NCBI GenBank assembly: GCA_023264875.1 | Contig: JAHFUX010000005.1 | Coordinates: forward strand, 2,234-36,191 | Origin: Nitrosarchaeum sp. | GTDB taxonomy: Archaea; Thermoproteota; Nitrososphaeria; Nitrososphaerales; Nitrosopumilaceae | Length of the DNA: 33,958 nt | Direction of reading: 5' to 3' | Shown: piece by piece, positions 14,667 through 21,792 of the stretch | How positions within the stretch are numbered: position 1 is the stretch's first letter | Layout of the letters: each line of letters begins with the position of its first letter | Notes under the pieces: generated by a model | What the model saw: the letters and a program-made list of their open reading frames with translations, nothing else | Told to the model about the DNA's origin: nothing | Database searches by the model: none | Translations under genes and position numbers: made by a program

Positions 14667-15581
14667 TCACTTTATCAAAGACTTTGTAATTTTATCGGCA
14701 GCTTCAAAAGGATCCATTTCTTTTGACTGAATTTTTTTAAGATATTTGGAAAAGGTTTTGTCAGAATCAAGCATTGTTTCAATCTTTTCACTCATATTAT
14801 TTAAAATAAGATCTTTTAATTCAGTTTCTAATCGAATCACACCCTTTTCTTGCTTGTGCTTATTTTTCATAACCATCATTTCTTTTAATGTCTTGGCAAA
14901 TTCAGATATTCCAGAATTTTTCTTAACAGATGTCTTTAAGATAATAGGATTTTTCGTAGATGAGCCGATATAATCACGAACTGCATCAAAGAGTTGATTG
15001 GCTCCATCAAGATCACTTTTGTTAACAATATAGATATCTCCAATTTCAGTCAGTCCTGCTTTGATGGTTTGGATGCTATCACCAGTATTAGGATTAAAAA
15101 CAACTACAGTAATATCGGCAATATTTGAAATTTCTATTTCAGTTTGACCTGCACCAACACTTTCAATAATTATTGGGTTGAATCCAGCATATTCTAAAAC
15201 TCTAATGCTGTTTCTCAGTGATCTAGAAATAGCACCAGTTGCTCCCCTTGATGCAACACTGCGGATATAAGTTCCAGAGTCAGTAGATTCTGTCATTCTA
15301 ACTCTATCACCTAATATTGCACCCCCTGTCACATGACTTGTAGGATCAATTGCAAGAACAGCTGGTTTTGTATGAAGTTTTTTTAATGCCACAGATGTTT
15401 TGTTGATAAGCGAGCTTTTGCCAGCACCAGCAGGTCCTGTAATTCCGATTATGGATGCATTTCCAGTTTCTTTGAATATTTTTTTAAGTAGTTTTCTTGC
15501 CTCAATAGGATCATTTTCAACTATAGTGATAGCCTTGGCAATTGCTCCTCTTTTGCCTTTTTTTAAATCAGAAAGATCCAT
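14667..15581 (-). CDS. meaB: MeaB/ArgK-type GTPase, mutase chaperone
   Basis: A 304-residue G3E-family GTPase that protects methylmalonyl-CoA mutase and gates delivery of adenosylcobalamin. The P-loop GPAGAGKS is at residues 49-56, followed by IDPTSHVTGGAILGDRVRM, the switch region ESVGAGQTEIEI and the NKSD guanine motif. A helical C-terminal segment matches the dimerisation extension of MeaB. ATG 15581 (MDLSDLKKGKRG) is preferred; a TTG at 15596 would add five residues. The stop overlaps the beginning of the mutase catalytic gene, so the partners are translated together. The old name ArgK (arginine transport kinase) is misleading. Confidence 0.93.
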   Translation of the reverse strand: MDLSDLKKGKRGAIAKAITIVENDPIEARKLLKKIFKETGNASIIGITGPAGAGKSSLINKTSVALKKLHTKPAVLAIDPTSHVTGGAILGDRVRMTESTDSGTYIRSVASRGATGAISRSLRNSIRVLEYAGFNPIIIESVGAGQTEIEISNIADITVVVFNPNTGDSIQTIKAGLTEIGDIYIVNKSDLDGANQLFDAVRDYIGSSTKNPIILKTSVKKNSGISEFAKTLKEMMVMKNKHKQEKGVIRLETELKDLILNNMSEKIETMLDSDKTFSKYLKKIQSKEMDPFEAADKITKSLIK

Positions 15582-15622
15582 ACGGTAAATCCTCAAAGCT
15601 GCAATAAAATCTTGTATGTCAT

Positions 15623-16027
15623 CTAAGGATTGCCGTAGATAATTGGAGGGGCAGGTTCACCATATGGGTGAATTTCAGTTTTCAGAGAAACCTTTCCAAG
15701 TTCTTTATGGTCGATTAGAAATGTCACAGGATTAACTTGCCATCCATATTTTGAGATATTTGGAAATGGGACAGTTTCTACAAATTCAGAGCCAGACAAA
15801 GTTTTTTGAAAAGATTCATCCATTCCCAAAATTTCTAGGACAACATGATTAGTCTGGTTTGTTTTGTCCAGATATGAAATCTGGACATATCCTGCATCAT
15901 AATAGGTTGCATCGATTTCAAATGTAGATTTTAAGACATCTTTGTTGGAACTGGAATCTGAAAGAAAAAACAATCCCAATATACTAATTACAACAATAGA
16001 AATTATAGGAATTATTTTTTTTGCCAT
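15623..16027 (-). CDS. Membrane-anchored hypothetical protein
   Basis: A 134-residue protein I do not recognise. MAKK precedes one hydrophobic helix (IIPIISIVVISILGLFFLSD, residues 5-24), and the remaining 110 residues look like a small extracellular beta-rich domain (alternating hydrophobics, several Tyr, NQTNH, final PAPPIIYGNP). There is no lipobox cysteine, so it is probably an uncleaved anchor. It begins five bases after the aminopeptidase stop, so the two are likely co-transcribed, and precedes the MeaB gene, but no functional link to the mutase is evident. Confidence 0.7.
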   Translation of the reverse strand: MAKKIIPIISIVVISILGLFFLSDSSSNKDVLKSTFEIDATYYDAGYVQISYLDKTNQTNHVVLEILGMDESFQKTLSGSEFVETVPFPNISKYGWQVNPVTFLIDHKELGKVSLKTEIHPYGEPAPPIIYGNP

Positions 16028-16032
16028 GAGTG

Positions 16033-18531
16033 TTATAATGTAAACTCTTTTCTCATACTACGTAAGAATTTGGAATTGATTCTAATTCGTTCAAGAGTTT
16101 GCTCTTGGGTCCTTTCAGTACCAGGTGTAGGATTCTTTTTGAAAAATTGACGAATTTCTTTTTCCATAGAGTCATCTGCAATAGAAGAAATGCTTGCAAC
16201 AATTCTATTAAATAATGGATTACCGCGACCAACTTTCTTGTTGAGTTTTAGCCAGTTAGTCTTAAGCCAAGGCCATAGAATTTTTTTACCGTATGGATTT
16301 GCAGCGACTTTCATGATTGGTAGCTGCATATTTTGAGAGCGAACCTCTGAAGTTTGTGAGAAATTCAATGATTTTAGCAATAGTTTTTCATCTTTGAAAC
16401 TACACATTGCTCCAAGGAATCGGAGTTTCTCTTCCATTGTTTTTGCATTTCTGTATAATCTGATCAATTCTTCATATGTTTTGGAATTTCCATTCCATGC
16501 CATAACAGAACAAACAGGCTCAACTAAATCAGGGGATAGAGAATTGGGACTTTTTAAGAATTGTTTGTAGCGATTTTCGGATTCAATTATAACTTCGTCA
16601 TCATCGAGCTTACCCAATGTAGAGATTGCAAATCCTCTCATCATAGCATCAGTATGTTTGTCTGTTTTTTTAGGATTCCATCCCAAATCATACAAAATTT
16701 TCTTTAGATAGTTTACGGCATAATTTCGAATTTCTGAAGAAAATTCTTCACCAAATGCTCTAAAGTATAATGAAGACAAGTTGTATGCAACATTTACAGA
16801 TGCTAGATAACTGTCTTCATCATAGTATGCATCAGAAAAATCAAGATAATTACGAACTGTCTCATCACATGATATGCATAATGAAAACATATCATTTTGA
16901 ATGGCCCATCTATCAATTGCCGGAATTTGTTTTTGGTCTACAAGCATTTTAAGATCTAGCAAAGTGCCTTCATCATATTTTACGCGATAGAATCCTTTTC
17001 TTCCAAAATTTGCTACAAATCCAACACTGTTCTTAGGCAATTTTATAGATGTTGATTTTTTTGTAAAAAGTTTCTGGAATAATTCATCTTTTAGTCCTAT
17101 AGAAAGAGGAATGGACCACAGACCGTTATTTGATTTTTTATCAGATTCCAGCATGTATCGTCTTTGCTTGAGATGCAATGTTGAGTCTTGTTTTTCTATC
17201 TCAACTACTGGAAAACCAGGTTGCTTTAACCATGTCAACACCATTGCACGTACAGGCATTTTGGAAATCTTGCCTATTGCATCCCAAAGATCTCGGCCTT
17301 CAGCGTTTTTGTATTTAAAATCAGCAAGATATCTCTTTAATCCTTTTTGGAAATTTGTTTCTCCAACATAATGCTCCAGCATTCTTAAAACACATCCTCC
17401 TTTATCATATGATATGGCATCAAATATTTCACGTATTTCGGATGTTGAATTTACTTTGACGTCAATTGGATGCGTATTTTTCAATGAGTCCAGTCCCATT
17501 GCAGCATTCATCGCATCTTCAACAAATTGATTCCACAAATCCCATTCAGGATAGAACTTGTCAACAAACTTTGTTGCCATAAATGTTGCAAAACTCTCAT
17601 TGAGCCATAGATCATTCCACCATTTCATGGTAACAAGATTTCCAAACCATTGATGTGCAATCTCATGAGAGATTACTTCGGCGATGTATTGTTTTGTTCT
17701 AGTTGATGATGTCTTTGGATCATAAAGTAGGATGGTTTCTCTAAATGTTATTGCTCCCCAGTTCTCCATTGCACCTGAGGCAAAATCAGGAATTGCTATC
17801 AAATCCAATTTAGGTAAAGGATATTTTATTCCAAAATATTTCTCATATGATAAAAGTAGTTTCTTTCCAAGCTCAAGGGAATACTTGCCTTTTGATTCAT
17901 TTCCCTTTGTTGTAATTACACGAACTTGTGTTTTACCAATCTTACCTGTAAGATACGCAAACTCACCTACACCAAGATAGACAAGATATGTAGACATTAC
18001 AGGGGTTTTTGCAAATTTGTACAGTGTTTTATTTTTCATTTTCTTTTTTGATGTAATGGGCATGTTAGAAATCGCAGTAAACTTGTTTTCTGCAATTATT
18101 GAAATATCAAATGTTGCCTTGGCTTTTGGCTCATCCCAACATGGAAATGCTCTTCTTGCGTCAGCTGCTTCAAATTGCGATGTTGCAAGATATTTTGTCT
18201 TGCCATTTTGTTTGTATTGGCTTCGGTAAAATCCTAGTAAACGATCATTTAATTCTCCAGTAAATTCAATTTCAACAAAAGCATTACCTTTGATTTTATT
18301 TTTAATGATAATTGTTAGCTCTTCTTTTTTTGCATCAGTTTTGGTGATGGCTTTTTCAGATATTCCATTGCATCTAACATGGCATGATTTTATTTTGAGC
18401 TCAGCGCAATGTAGTGTGATTGAATTTACATACTCTTTGCAGTTAACAGTGATTATCTCTTTACCATTAAAGGTAAAATTTTTGAAAACAGGTTCAAATT
18501 CAAGCGTATAGTTTACAGGAATTACCTTCAC
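16033..18531 (-). CDS. M1-family zinc aminopeptidase (tricorn-factor/ERAP-like)
   Basis: An 832-residue metallopeptidase that removes N-terminal residues from peptides, probably downstream of the proteasome. The N-terminal beta domain (1-190) is followed by the thermolysin-like domain with GAMEN at 253-257 (exopeptidase specificity), zinc motif HEIAH (289-293) and third ligand Glu312 in WLNESFA; Glu290 is catalytic. YDKGG (about 374-378) carries the conserved transition-state Tyr. The C-terminal half is the helical ERAP1-like bowl. Size and layout fit archaeal tricorn interacting factors F2/F3. GTG 18531 is the only usual start before an in-frame stop, and TTTACATAAA lies about 29 bases upstream. 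No signal peptide, hence cytoplasmic. Confidence 0.92.
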   Translation of the reverse strand: MKVIPVNYTLEFEPVFKNFTFNGKEIITVNCKEYVNSITLHCAELKIKSCHVRCNGISEKAITKTDAKKEELTIIIKNKIKGNAFVEIEFTGELNDRLLGFYRSQYKQNGKTKYLATSQFEAADARRAFPCWDEPKAKATFDISIIAENKFTAISNMPITSKKKMKNKTLYKFAKTPVMSTYLVYLGVGEFAYLTGKIGKTQVRVITTKGNESKGKYSLELGKKLLLSYEKYFGIKYPLPKLDLIAIPDFASGAMENWGAITFRETILLYDPKTSSTRTKQYIAEVISHEIAHQWFGNLVTMKWWNDLWLNESFATFMATKFVDKFYPEWDLWNQFVEDAMNAAMGLDSLKNTHPIDVKVNSTSEIREIFDAISYDKGGCVLRMLEHYVGETNFQKGLKRYLADFKYKNAEGRDLWDAIGKISKMPVRAMVLTWLKQPGFPVVEIEKQDSTLHLKQRRYMLESDKKSNNGLWSIPLSIGLKDELFQKLFTKKSTSIKLPKNSVGFVANFGRKGFYRVKYDEGTLLDLKMLVDQKQIPAIDRWAIQNDMFSLCISCDETVRNYLDFSDAYYDEDSYLASVNVAYNLSSLYFRAFGEEFSSEIRNYAVNYLKKILYDLGWNPKKTDKHTDAMMRGFAISTLGKLDDDEVIIESENRYKQFLKSPNSLSPDLVEPVCSVMAWNGNSKTYEELIRLYRNAKTMEEKLRFLGAMCSFKDEKLLLKSLNFSQTSEVRSQNMQLPIMKVAANPYGKKILWPWLKTNWLKLNKKVGRGNPLFNRIVASISSIADDSMEKEIRQFFKKNPTPGTERTQEQTLERIRINSKFLRSMRKEFTL

Positions 18532-18626
18532 AGCAATTGTGCTTTTCTAGCGCTTTATGTAAATTGCTAATAATGAAAAAGATGGAAAATCAAATAAAGG
18601 CTTTAAAATAATGAATAGCACAAGCC
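18532..18626. promoter_or_regulatory. Divergent promoter region, aminopeptidase / mutase small subunit
   Basis: This 95-base gap separates the minus-strand aminopeptidase from the plus-strand mutase subunit. The minus-strand box is TTTACATAAA (about 18555-18565). The plus strand has an A/T-rich stretch with AAATAAAG and CTTTAAAATA (18591-18610) 17-36 bases before ATG 18627. Confidence 0.45.
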
Positions 18627-19049
18627 ATGAAACAAAAGACATCTTCCAGACGTGTCAAGATTCTAGTTGCAAAATTGGGCCTAGATGGTCACGATAGAGG
18701 TGCTTTAGTGTTATGTAGAGCATTTAGAGATGCAGGAATGGAGGTAATTTACTCTGGGCTTTTTGCCACTCCAGACAGAATTGCACAGATTGCCGAAGAT
18801 GAAGATGTAGATGCAGTTGCAATGAGTTTACTTAATGGTGCACATGGCACATTGTTTCCAAGAGTAGTACAAGCACTAAACAAAAAAGGAATCAAAGATG
18901 TACTAGTAGTTGGCGGAGGAGTCATACCTGAGGAAGATAAAAAAGATCTCAAAAAATCAGGAGTTGATGAAGTATTTGGTCCAGGAACGCCACTAAAAGA
19001 TATCATTGATCATATTACAACTGGTGTTTCAAAACTAAGAAAAATTTAA
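18627..19049 (+). CDS. mcmA2: Methylmalonyl-CoA mutase, small (B12-binding) subunit
   Basis: A 140-residue flavodoxin-like cobalamin-binding protein. GLDGHDRGA (residues 18-26) is the D-x-H-x-x-G motif whose His22 replaces the lower base of B12; SLLNGAH and VVGGGVIPEED form the nucleotide-tail pocket, and GVDEVFGPGTPLKDI closes the fold. It equals the C-terminal domain of single-chain mutases and must pair with the catalytic subunit encoded at 13063-14661. The two subunits sit on opposite strands, four kilobases apart, so they are transcribed separately. I recall the same order of epimerase, large subunit, GTPase and small subunit in Nitrosopumilus maritimus, but could not check it. Confidence 0.95.
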   Translation: MKQKTSSRRVKILVAKLGLDGHDRGALVLCRAFRDAGMEVIYSGLFATPDRIAQIAEDEDVDAVAMSLLNGAHGTLFPRVVQALNKKGIKDVLVVGGGVIPEEDKKDLKKSGVDEVFGPGTPLKDIIDHITTGVSKLRKI

Positions 19050-19053
19050 GAAA

Positions 19054-20052
19054 TTATTCTGTAGAGTCAGGCCACATCATTTTACGCATTTGTTTGCCGA
19101 CTTTTTCAATTTGGTGTGCATCTGTTTCTTTCATGTATTTGTCAAATGCATCTTTGCCATTTTTCTGGTATTCACTAATCCATTCTTTGTTAAATGTGCC
19201 ATCCTGTATCATTTTTAGAACTTTTTTCATGTTATCTTTGGTTTCGCTAGTCATTACCATTGGACCACGAGTTAAACCACCATATCTTGCAGTTTCGCTA
19301 ACACGTCTCCACATTCCATTAATTCCATATTTTTGAATCATATCTACAATTAGTTTTAGTTCGTGTAGAACTTCAAAATATGCAATTTCTGGCTGATAAC
19401 CAGCCTCTACTAATGTTTCAAATGCAGCCATCACCATAGATGCAGAACCTCCACAAAGGTCTGCTTGCTCGCCAAACCAATCAGTTTCAACTTCCTCTTG
19501 GAAAGTTGTCTTGATTAATCCAGCACGGGCACTACCAATTGCTTTTGCAATTCCCAGTGTTCTATCCCAAGCTTTTCCAGTAAAGTCTTGGTGCACTGCA
19601 ACAATTGATGGAGTTCCAAAATTTTCAAGATATGTTTCTCTTACTTTAGAGCCAGGTCCTTTTGGTGCAACCATAATAATATCAACATCATTTGGAGCAA
19701 CAATCCATTTCCAATGAATTGCAGCTGCATGTGAAAATGACAGTGCCTTTCCTTTAGAGAGATTTGGTCCAATTTCATCTTTATACACTTGAGACTGGAT
19801 CATATCAGGAAGTAAAACATGAATAATATCGGCTTTTTTGCATGCATCAGATATAGACATTACAGTGTGACCATCAGATTCCGCTTTTTTCCAGCTGTTT
19901 CCGCCTTTTTTAAGACCTACAATAACGTTAAGACCGGAATCTTTCATGTTATTGGCCTGTGCATCACCTTGAATTCCGTAACCAAGTACGGCAATAGTTT
20001 GATCTTTTAGCGGAGCTAAACTGATGTCTTTATCTTTCCATGTTTTTGCCAT
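19054..20052 (-). CDS. ilvC: Ketol-acid reductoisomerase (class I)
   Basis: A 332-residue enzyme of valine, leucine and isoleucine synthesis, converting acetolactate or acetohydroxybutyrate to the dihydroxy acid with NAD(P)H and Mg2+. The Rossmann motif GYGIQG is at residues 24-29, the cofactor loop GLKKGGNSW follows, and the knotted C-terminal domain starts with DWFGEQADLCGG, whose acidic residues bind magnesium. The length fits the short class I form. Start: ATG 20052 is preceded by GAGGTGAT four bases upstream, one of the few strong Shine-Dalgarno sequences in the window. The stop lies four bases from the convergent mutase small-subunit gene. Confidence 0.95.
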   Translation of the reverse strand: MAKTWKDKDISLAPLKDQTIAVLGYGIQGDAQANNMKDSGLNVIVGLKKGGNSWKKAESDGHTVMSISDACKKADIIHVLLPDMIQSQVYKDEIGPNLSKGKALSFSHAAAIHWKWIVAPNDVDIIMVAPKGPGSKVRETYLENFGTPSIVAVHQDFTGKAWDRTLGIAKAIGSARAGLIKTTFQEEVETDWFGEQADLCGGSASMVMAAFETLVEAGYQPEIAYFEVLHELKLIVDMIQKYGINGMWRRVSETARYGGLTRGPMVMTSETKDNMKKVLKMIQDGTFNKEWISEYQKNGKDAFDKYMKETDAHQIEKVGKQMRKMMWPDSTE

Positions 20053-20055
20053 GAT

Positions 20056-20063
20056 ATCACCTC
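20056..20063 (-). promoter_or_regulatory. Strong Shine-Dalgarno sequence of ilvC
   Basis: The minus strand reads TGAGGTGATATCATG; GAGGTGA complements the usual archaeal 16S rRNA 3' end. A TTTAAAATTATT box about 30 bases farther upstream, overlapping the zinc-ribbon stop codon, implies a transcript with a short leader, unlike the leaderless genes around it. Confidence 0.6.
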
Positions 20064-20091
20064 AGAATACTGCAAATATTAACTAATAATT

Positions 20092-20211
20092 TTAAATTGT
20101 GATTATTTTGTTGCAACCACGGCATTGTACTGTGACTGTATCACCTGGTAATCGTTTGAATCTCTTTGAGCCACATTCTGGACAAATAGGGCAAGCACGT
20201 ATTGGTTCCAT
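20092..20211 (-). CDS. Tiny zinc-ribbon protein
   Basis: A 39-residue protein, MEPIRACPICPECGSKRF followed by a basic strand and CRGCNKIITI. Cysteines 7, 10, 13, 30 and 33 give a CxxC...CxxC zinc ribbon with one extra Cys. The ATG overlaps the TAA stop of the NMN adenylyltransferase gene (TAATG), so it is almost certainly translated by coupling to that gene. Ribbons of this size occur in RNA polymerase, ribosome and other nucleic-acid factors; the role here is unknown. Confidence 0.75.
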   Translation of the reverse strand: MEPIRACPICPECGSKRFKRLPGDTVTVQCRGCNKIITI

Positions 20212-20741
20212 TAATGCTCAGTTGGTTTTGTATCAGATTTGGATATTACGTCTAGTCTGTGTTTGCCGTTAATTTTTTGTAAAAATTTAACAACTGCGTT
20301 TGGGACAAGGTTTTGCCAGTTATCATTAGAGATTATCATTAATCTAATACGTGTTGCATTGTATGTTTTTCTATCTAGAAATTTTGGTGTGACTACATTA
20401 ATGTTAGAATCTGCCAGTAACATTTTGACATAATCATTTCCACTATACACTTTATCAAAATGAGGCAATGCAGCTTTGAGATAAGATACCCATGTTGCAA
20501 TATTGAACTGATTTTCTATTGATATAATAAAACATCGTGATAAATCAATGTCAGACTCTTTTAATGAATCATATATCATTTCAATTCTTTCACCAGCTGT
20601 AAAAGGATCTTTTTCCAAGTAATTGAACTGAGAACTAGTTATTGCAATAATTACTTGATCACATTCATCTAAAATTTGTTTTACCAAATCTAAATGACCC
20701 AAATGAAATGGCTGAAACCTACCCATCATTAATCCGCGCAT
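20211..20741 (-). CDS. nadM: Nicotinamide-nucleotide adenylyltransferase, archaeal type
   Basis: A 176-residue nucleotidyltransferase that joins NMN (or nicotinate mononucleotide) with ATP to make NAD (or its deamido form). The N-terminus MRGLMMGRFQPFHLGH holds the HxGH signature (His13-x2-His16) and phosphate loop; DPFTAGERIEMI is characteristic of archaeal NadM, and the C-terminal ATP motif appears as TYNATRIR followed by LMIISNDNWQNLVP. Translation is coupled to the downstream 39-residue zinc ribbon (TAATG). The final step partner, NAD synthetase, is encoded at 28132. The next upstream gene is the SelB-like factor, 34 bases away. Confidence 0.9.
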   Translation of the reverse strand: MRGLMMGRFQPFHLGHLDLVKQILDECDQVIIAITSSQFNYLEKDPFTAGERIEMIYDSLKESDIDLSRCFIISIENQFNIATWVSYLKAALPHFDKVYSGNDYVKMLLADSNINVVTPKFLDRKTYNATRIRLMIISNDNWQNLVPNAVVKFLQKINGKHRLDVISKSDTKPTEH

Positions 20742-20758
20742 AAAATATGATAGATTTT

Positions 20759-20772
20759 GATTTAATTAAATC
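20759..20772. promoter_or_regulatory. 14-base AT-rich palindrome upstream of nadM
   Basis: GATTTAATTAAATC is a perfect palindrome located 18-31 bases before the nadM ATG and 3 bases past the stop of the SelB-like gene. Its position coincides with that expected for the TATA box, so it is either a symmetric promoter element or a repressor site; the AT-rich background makes chance possible. Confidence 0.35.
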
Positions 20773-20775
20773 AGA

Positions 20776-21693
20776 CTATTTGATTGGACCGCTACCCAGA
20801 ATTCGAATGGTGGTTGATTCAGGTTTTAGAATTACTGCAATATCACCGGGCTTGTATACAATTGGTTTTTCAAATGTTAGTTTTAGAGGATTAATAGATG
20901 AGAATTTTGCTGCCTTGATTTGCAGGCCCACACTAACTAGACATCCTTGATTTTGTGCAATGTCAGTTTTATAAAATGGGCTCTTTGTAAAATCAAGCTC
21001 AATTTCAGATTTTACGTCAACTGTATTTGCTTGAGCAATGATATCACCCCTTCCAACCTCATCTGGTTTTGCGCCCTTTACTGCCAAGCCAACTCTTGCA
21101 GGACAGACAGATTCCTCAACTGGGTCATCATGCATCTGAATGGATTTTATCATTACATCTATTCCTGCAGGATACAATTTGAGATTGTCATATTGTTTAA
21201 TTTTCCCACTAGTCACTTTACCAAGAATAACAGTTCCAACGCCTTTGACATCAAAGCAGTGATCAACTACCAGTTTAGGAGGGTCATTATTTGAAATTGG
21301 CTGAATCTTGTCCATTTCTTCTTTGAGTTTATCTTGGGTTACTATGAGATATTTTTCGACTACTGTACCCTTTATCATGGAATTTAATTTTGATTCATCT
21401 ACATCAAAAGTATGTGATAAAATTCCTTTGTCTTTTTTAAGAATATCAAGTGCAATGATTTGCTCTCCAGTAAATTTGTCTAGTTTATCAACATGAAATA
21501 TTACATATTCTGCAAGATTGATTGCCTGCAAAAGTGGTTGGATTTTATCAGGAAAACCACTAGGAGTTACCCAAGTTTTGATTATATCAGATTCTTTTCT
21601 ATCATAAAGGGAAAGATCAGTTACTGTTCCTTTTTTACCAAACTCTGTTGCAATGTCTTGTTTTCCCAAGACTACAAAATTTATGGATTTCAT
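20776..21693 (-). CDS. SelB-like translation-factor homologue with degenerate G domain (aSelBL type)
   Basis: A 305-residue protein resembling the EF-1A/SelB fold. Residues 1-125 correspond to the G domain but lack the P-loop: instead of GHVDHGKS it reads LGKQDIATEFGKKGTVTDLS; DCPGH and NKxD are also missing. Residues about 140-225 resemble EF-Tu domain 2 (VDHCFDVKGVGTVILGKVTS, then GKIKQYDNLKLYP and IKSIQMHDDPVEESVCPARV), and 226-305 resemble domain 3 (IELDFTKSPFY, ILGSGPIK). Known archaeal SelB-like proteins share this loss of GTP-binding motifs; their role is unsettled, with RNA or tRNA binding proposed. No selenocysteine machinery is visible here. ATG 21693 has TTAAAATAAAG about 25 bases before it. 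Confidence 0.75.
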   Translation of the reverse strand: MKSINFVVLGKQDIATEFGKKGTVTDLSLYDRKESDIIKTWVTPSGFPDKIQPLLQAINLAEYVIFHVDKLDKFTGEQIIALDILKKDKGILSHTFDVDESKLNSMIKGTVVEKYLIVTQDKLKEEMDKIQPISNNDPPKLVVDHCFDVKGVGTVILGKVTSGKIKQYDNLKLYPAGIDVMIKSIQMHDDPVEESVCPARVGLAVKGAKPDEVGRGDIIAQANTVDVKSEIELDFTKSPFYKTDIAQNQGCLVSVGLQIKAAKFSSINPLKLTFEKPIVYKPGDIAVILKPESTTIRILGSGPIK

Positions 21694-21792
21694 AATTATG
21701 AATGAGTTTTGACTTTATTTTAAGTCTAGATATCAAAACACAACATATTGTTCAAAATGAATCGAATTCACCTATGTAAAGAAGACTTTCAG

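Noticed and set aside
20747-20950. A plus-strand frame opposite the SelB-like gene.
   Set aside because: Entirely antisense to a conserved domain-3 region and without a plausible start or motif.
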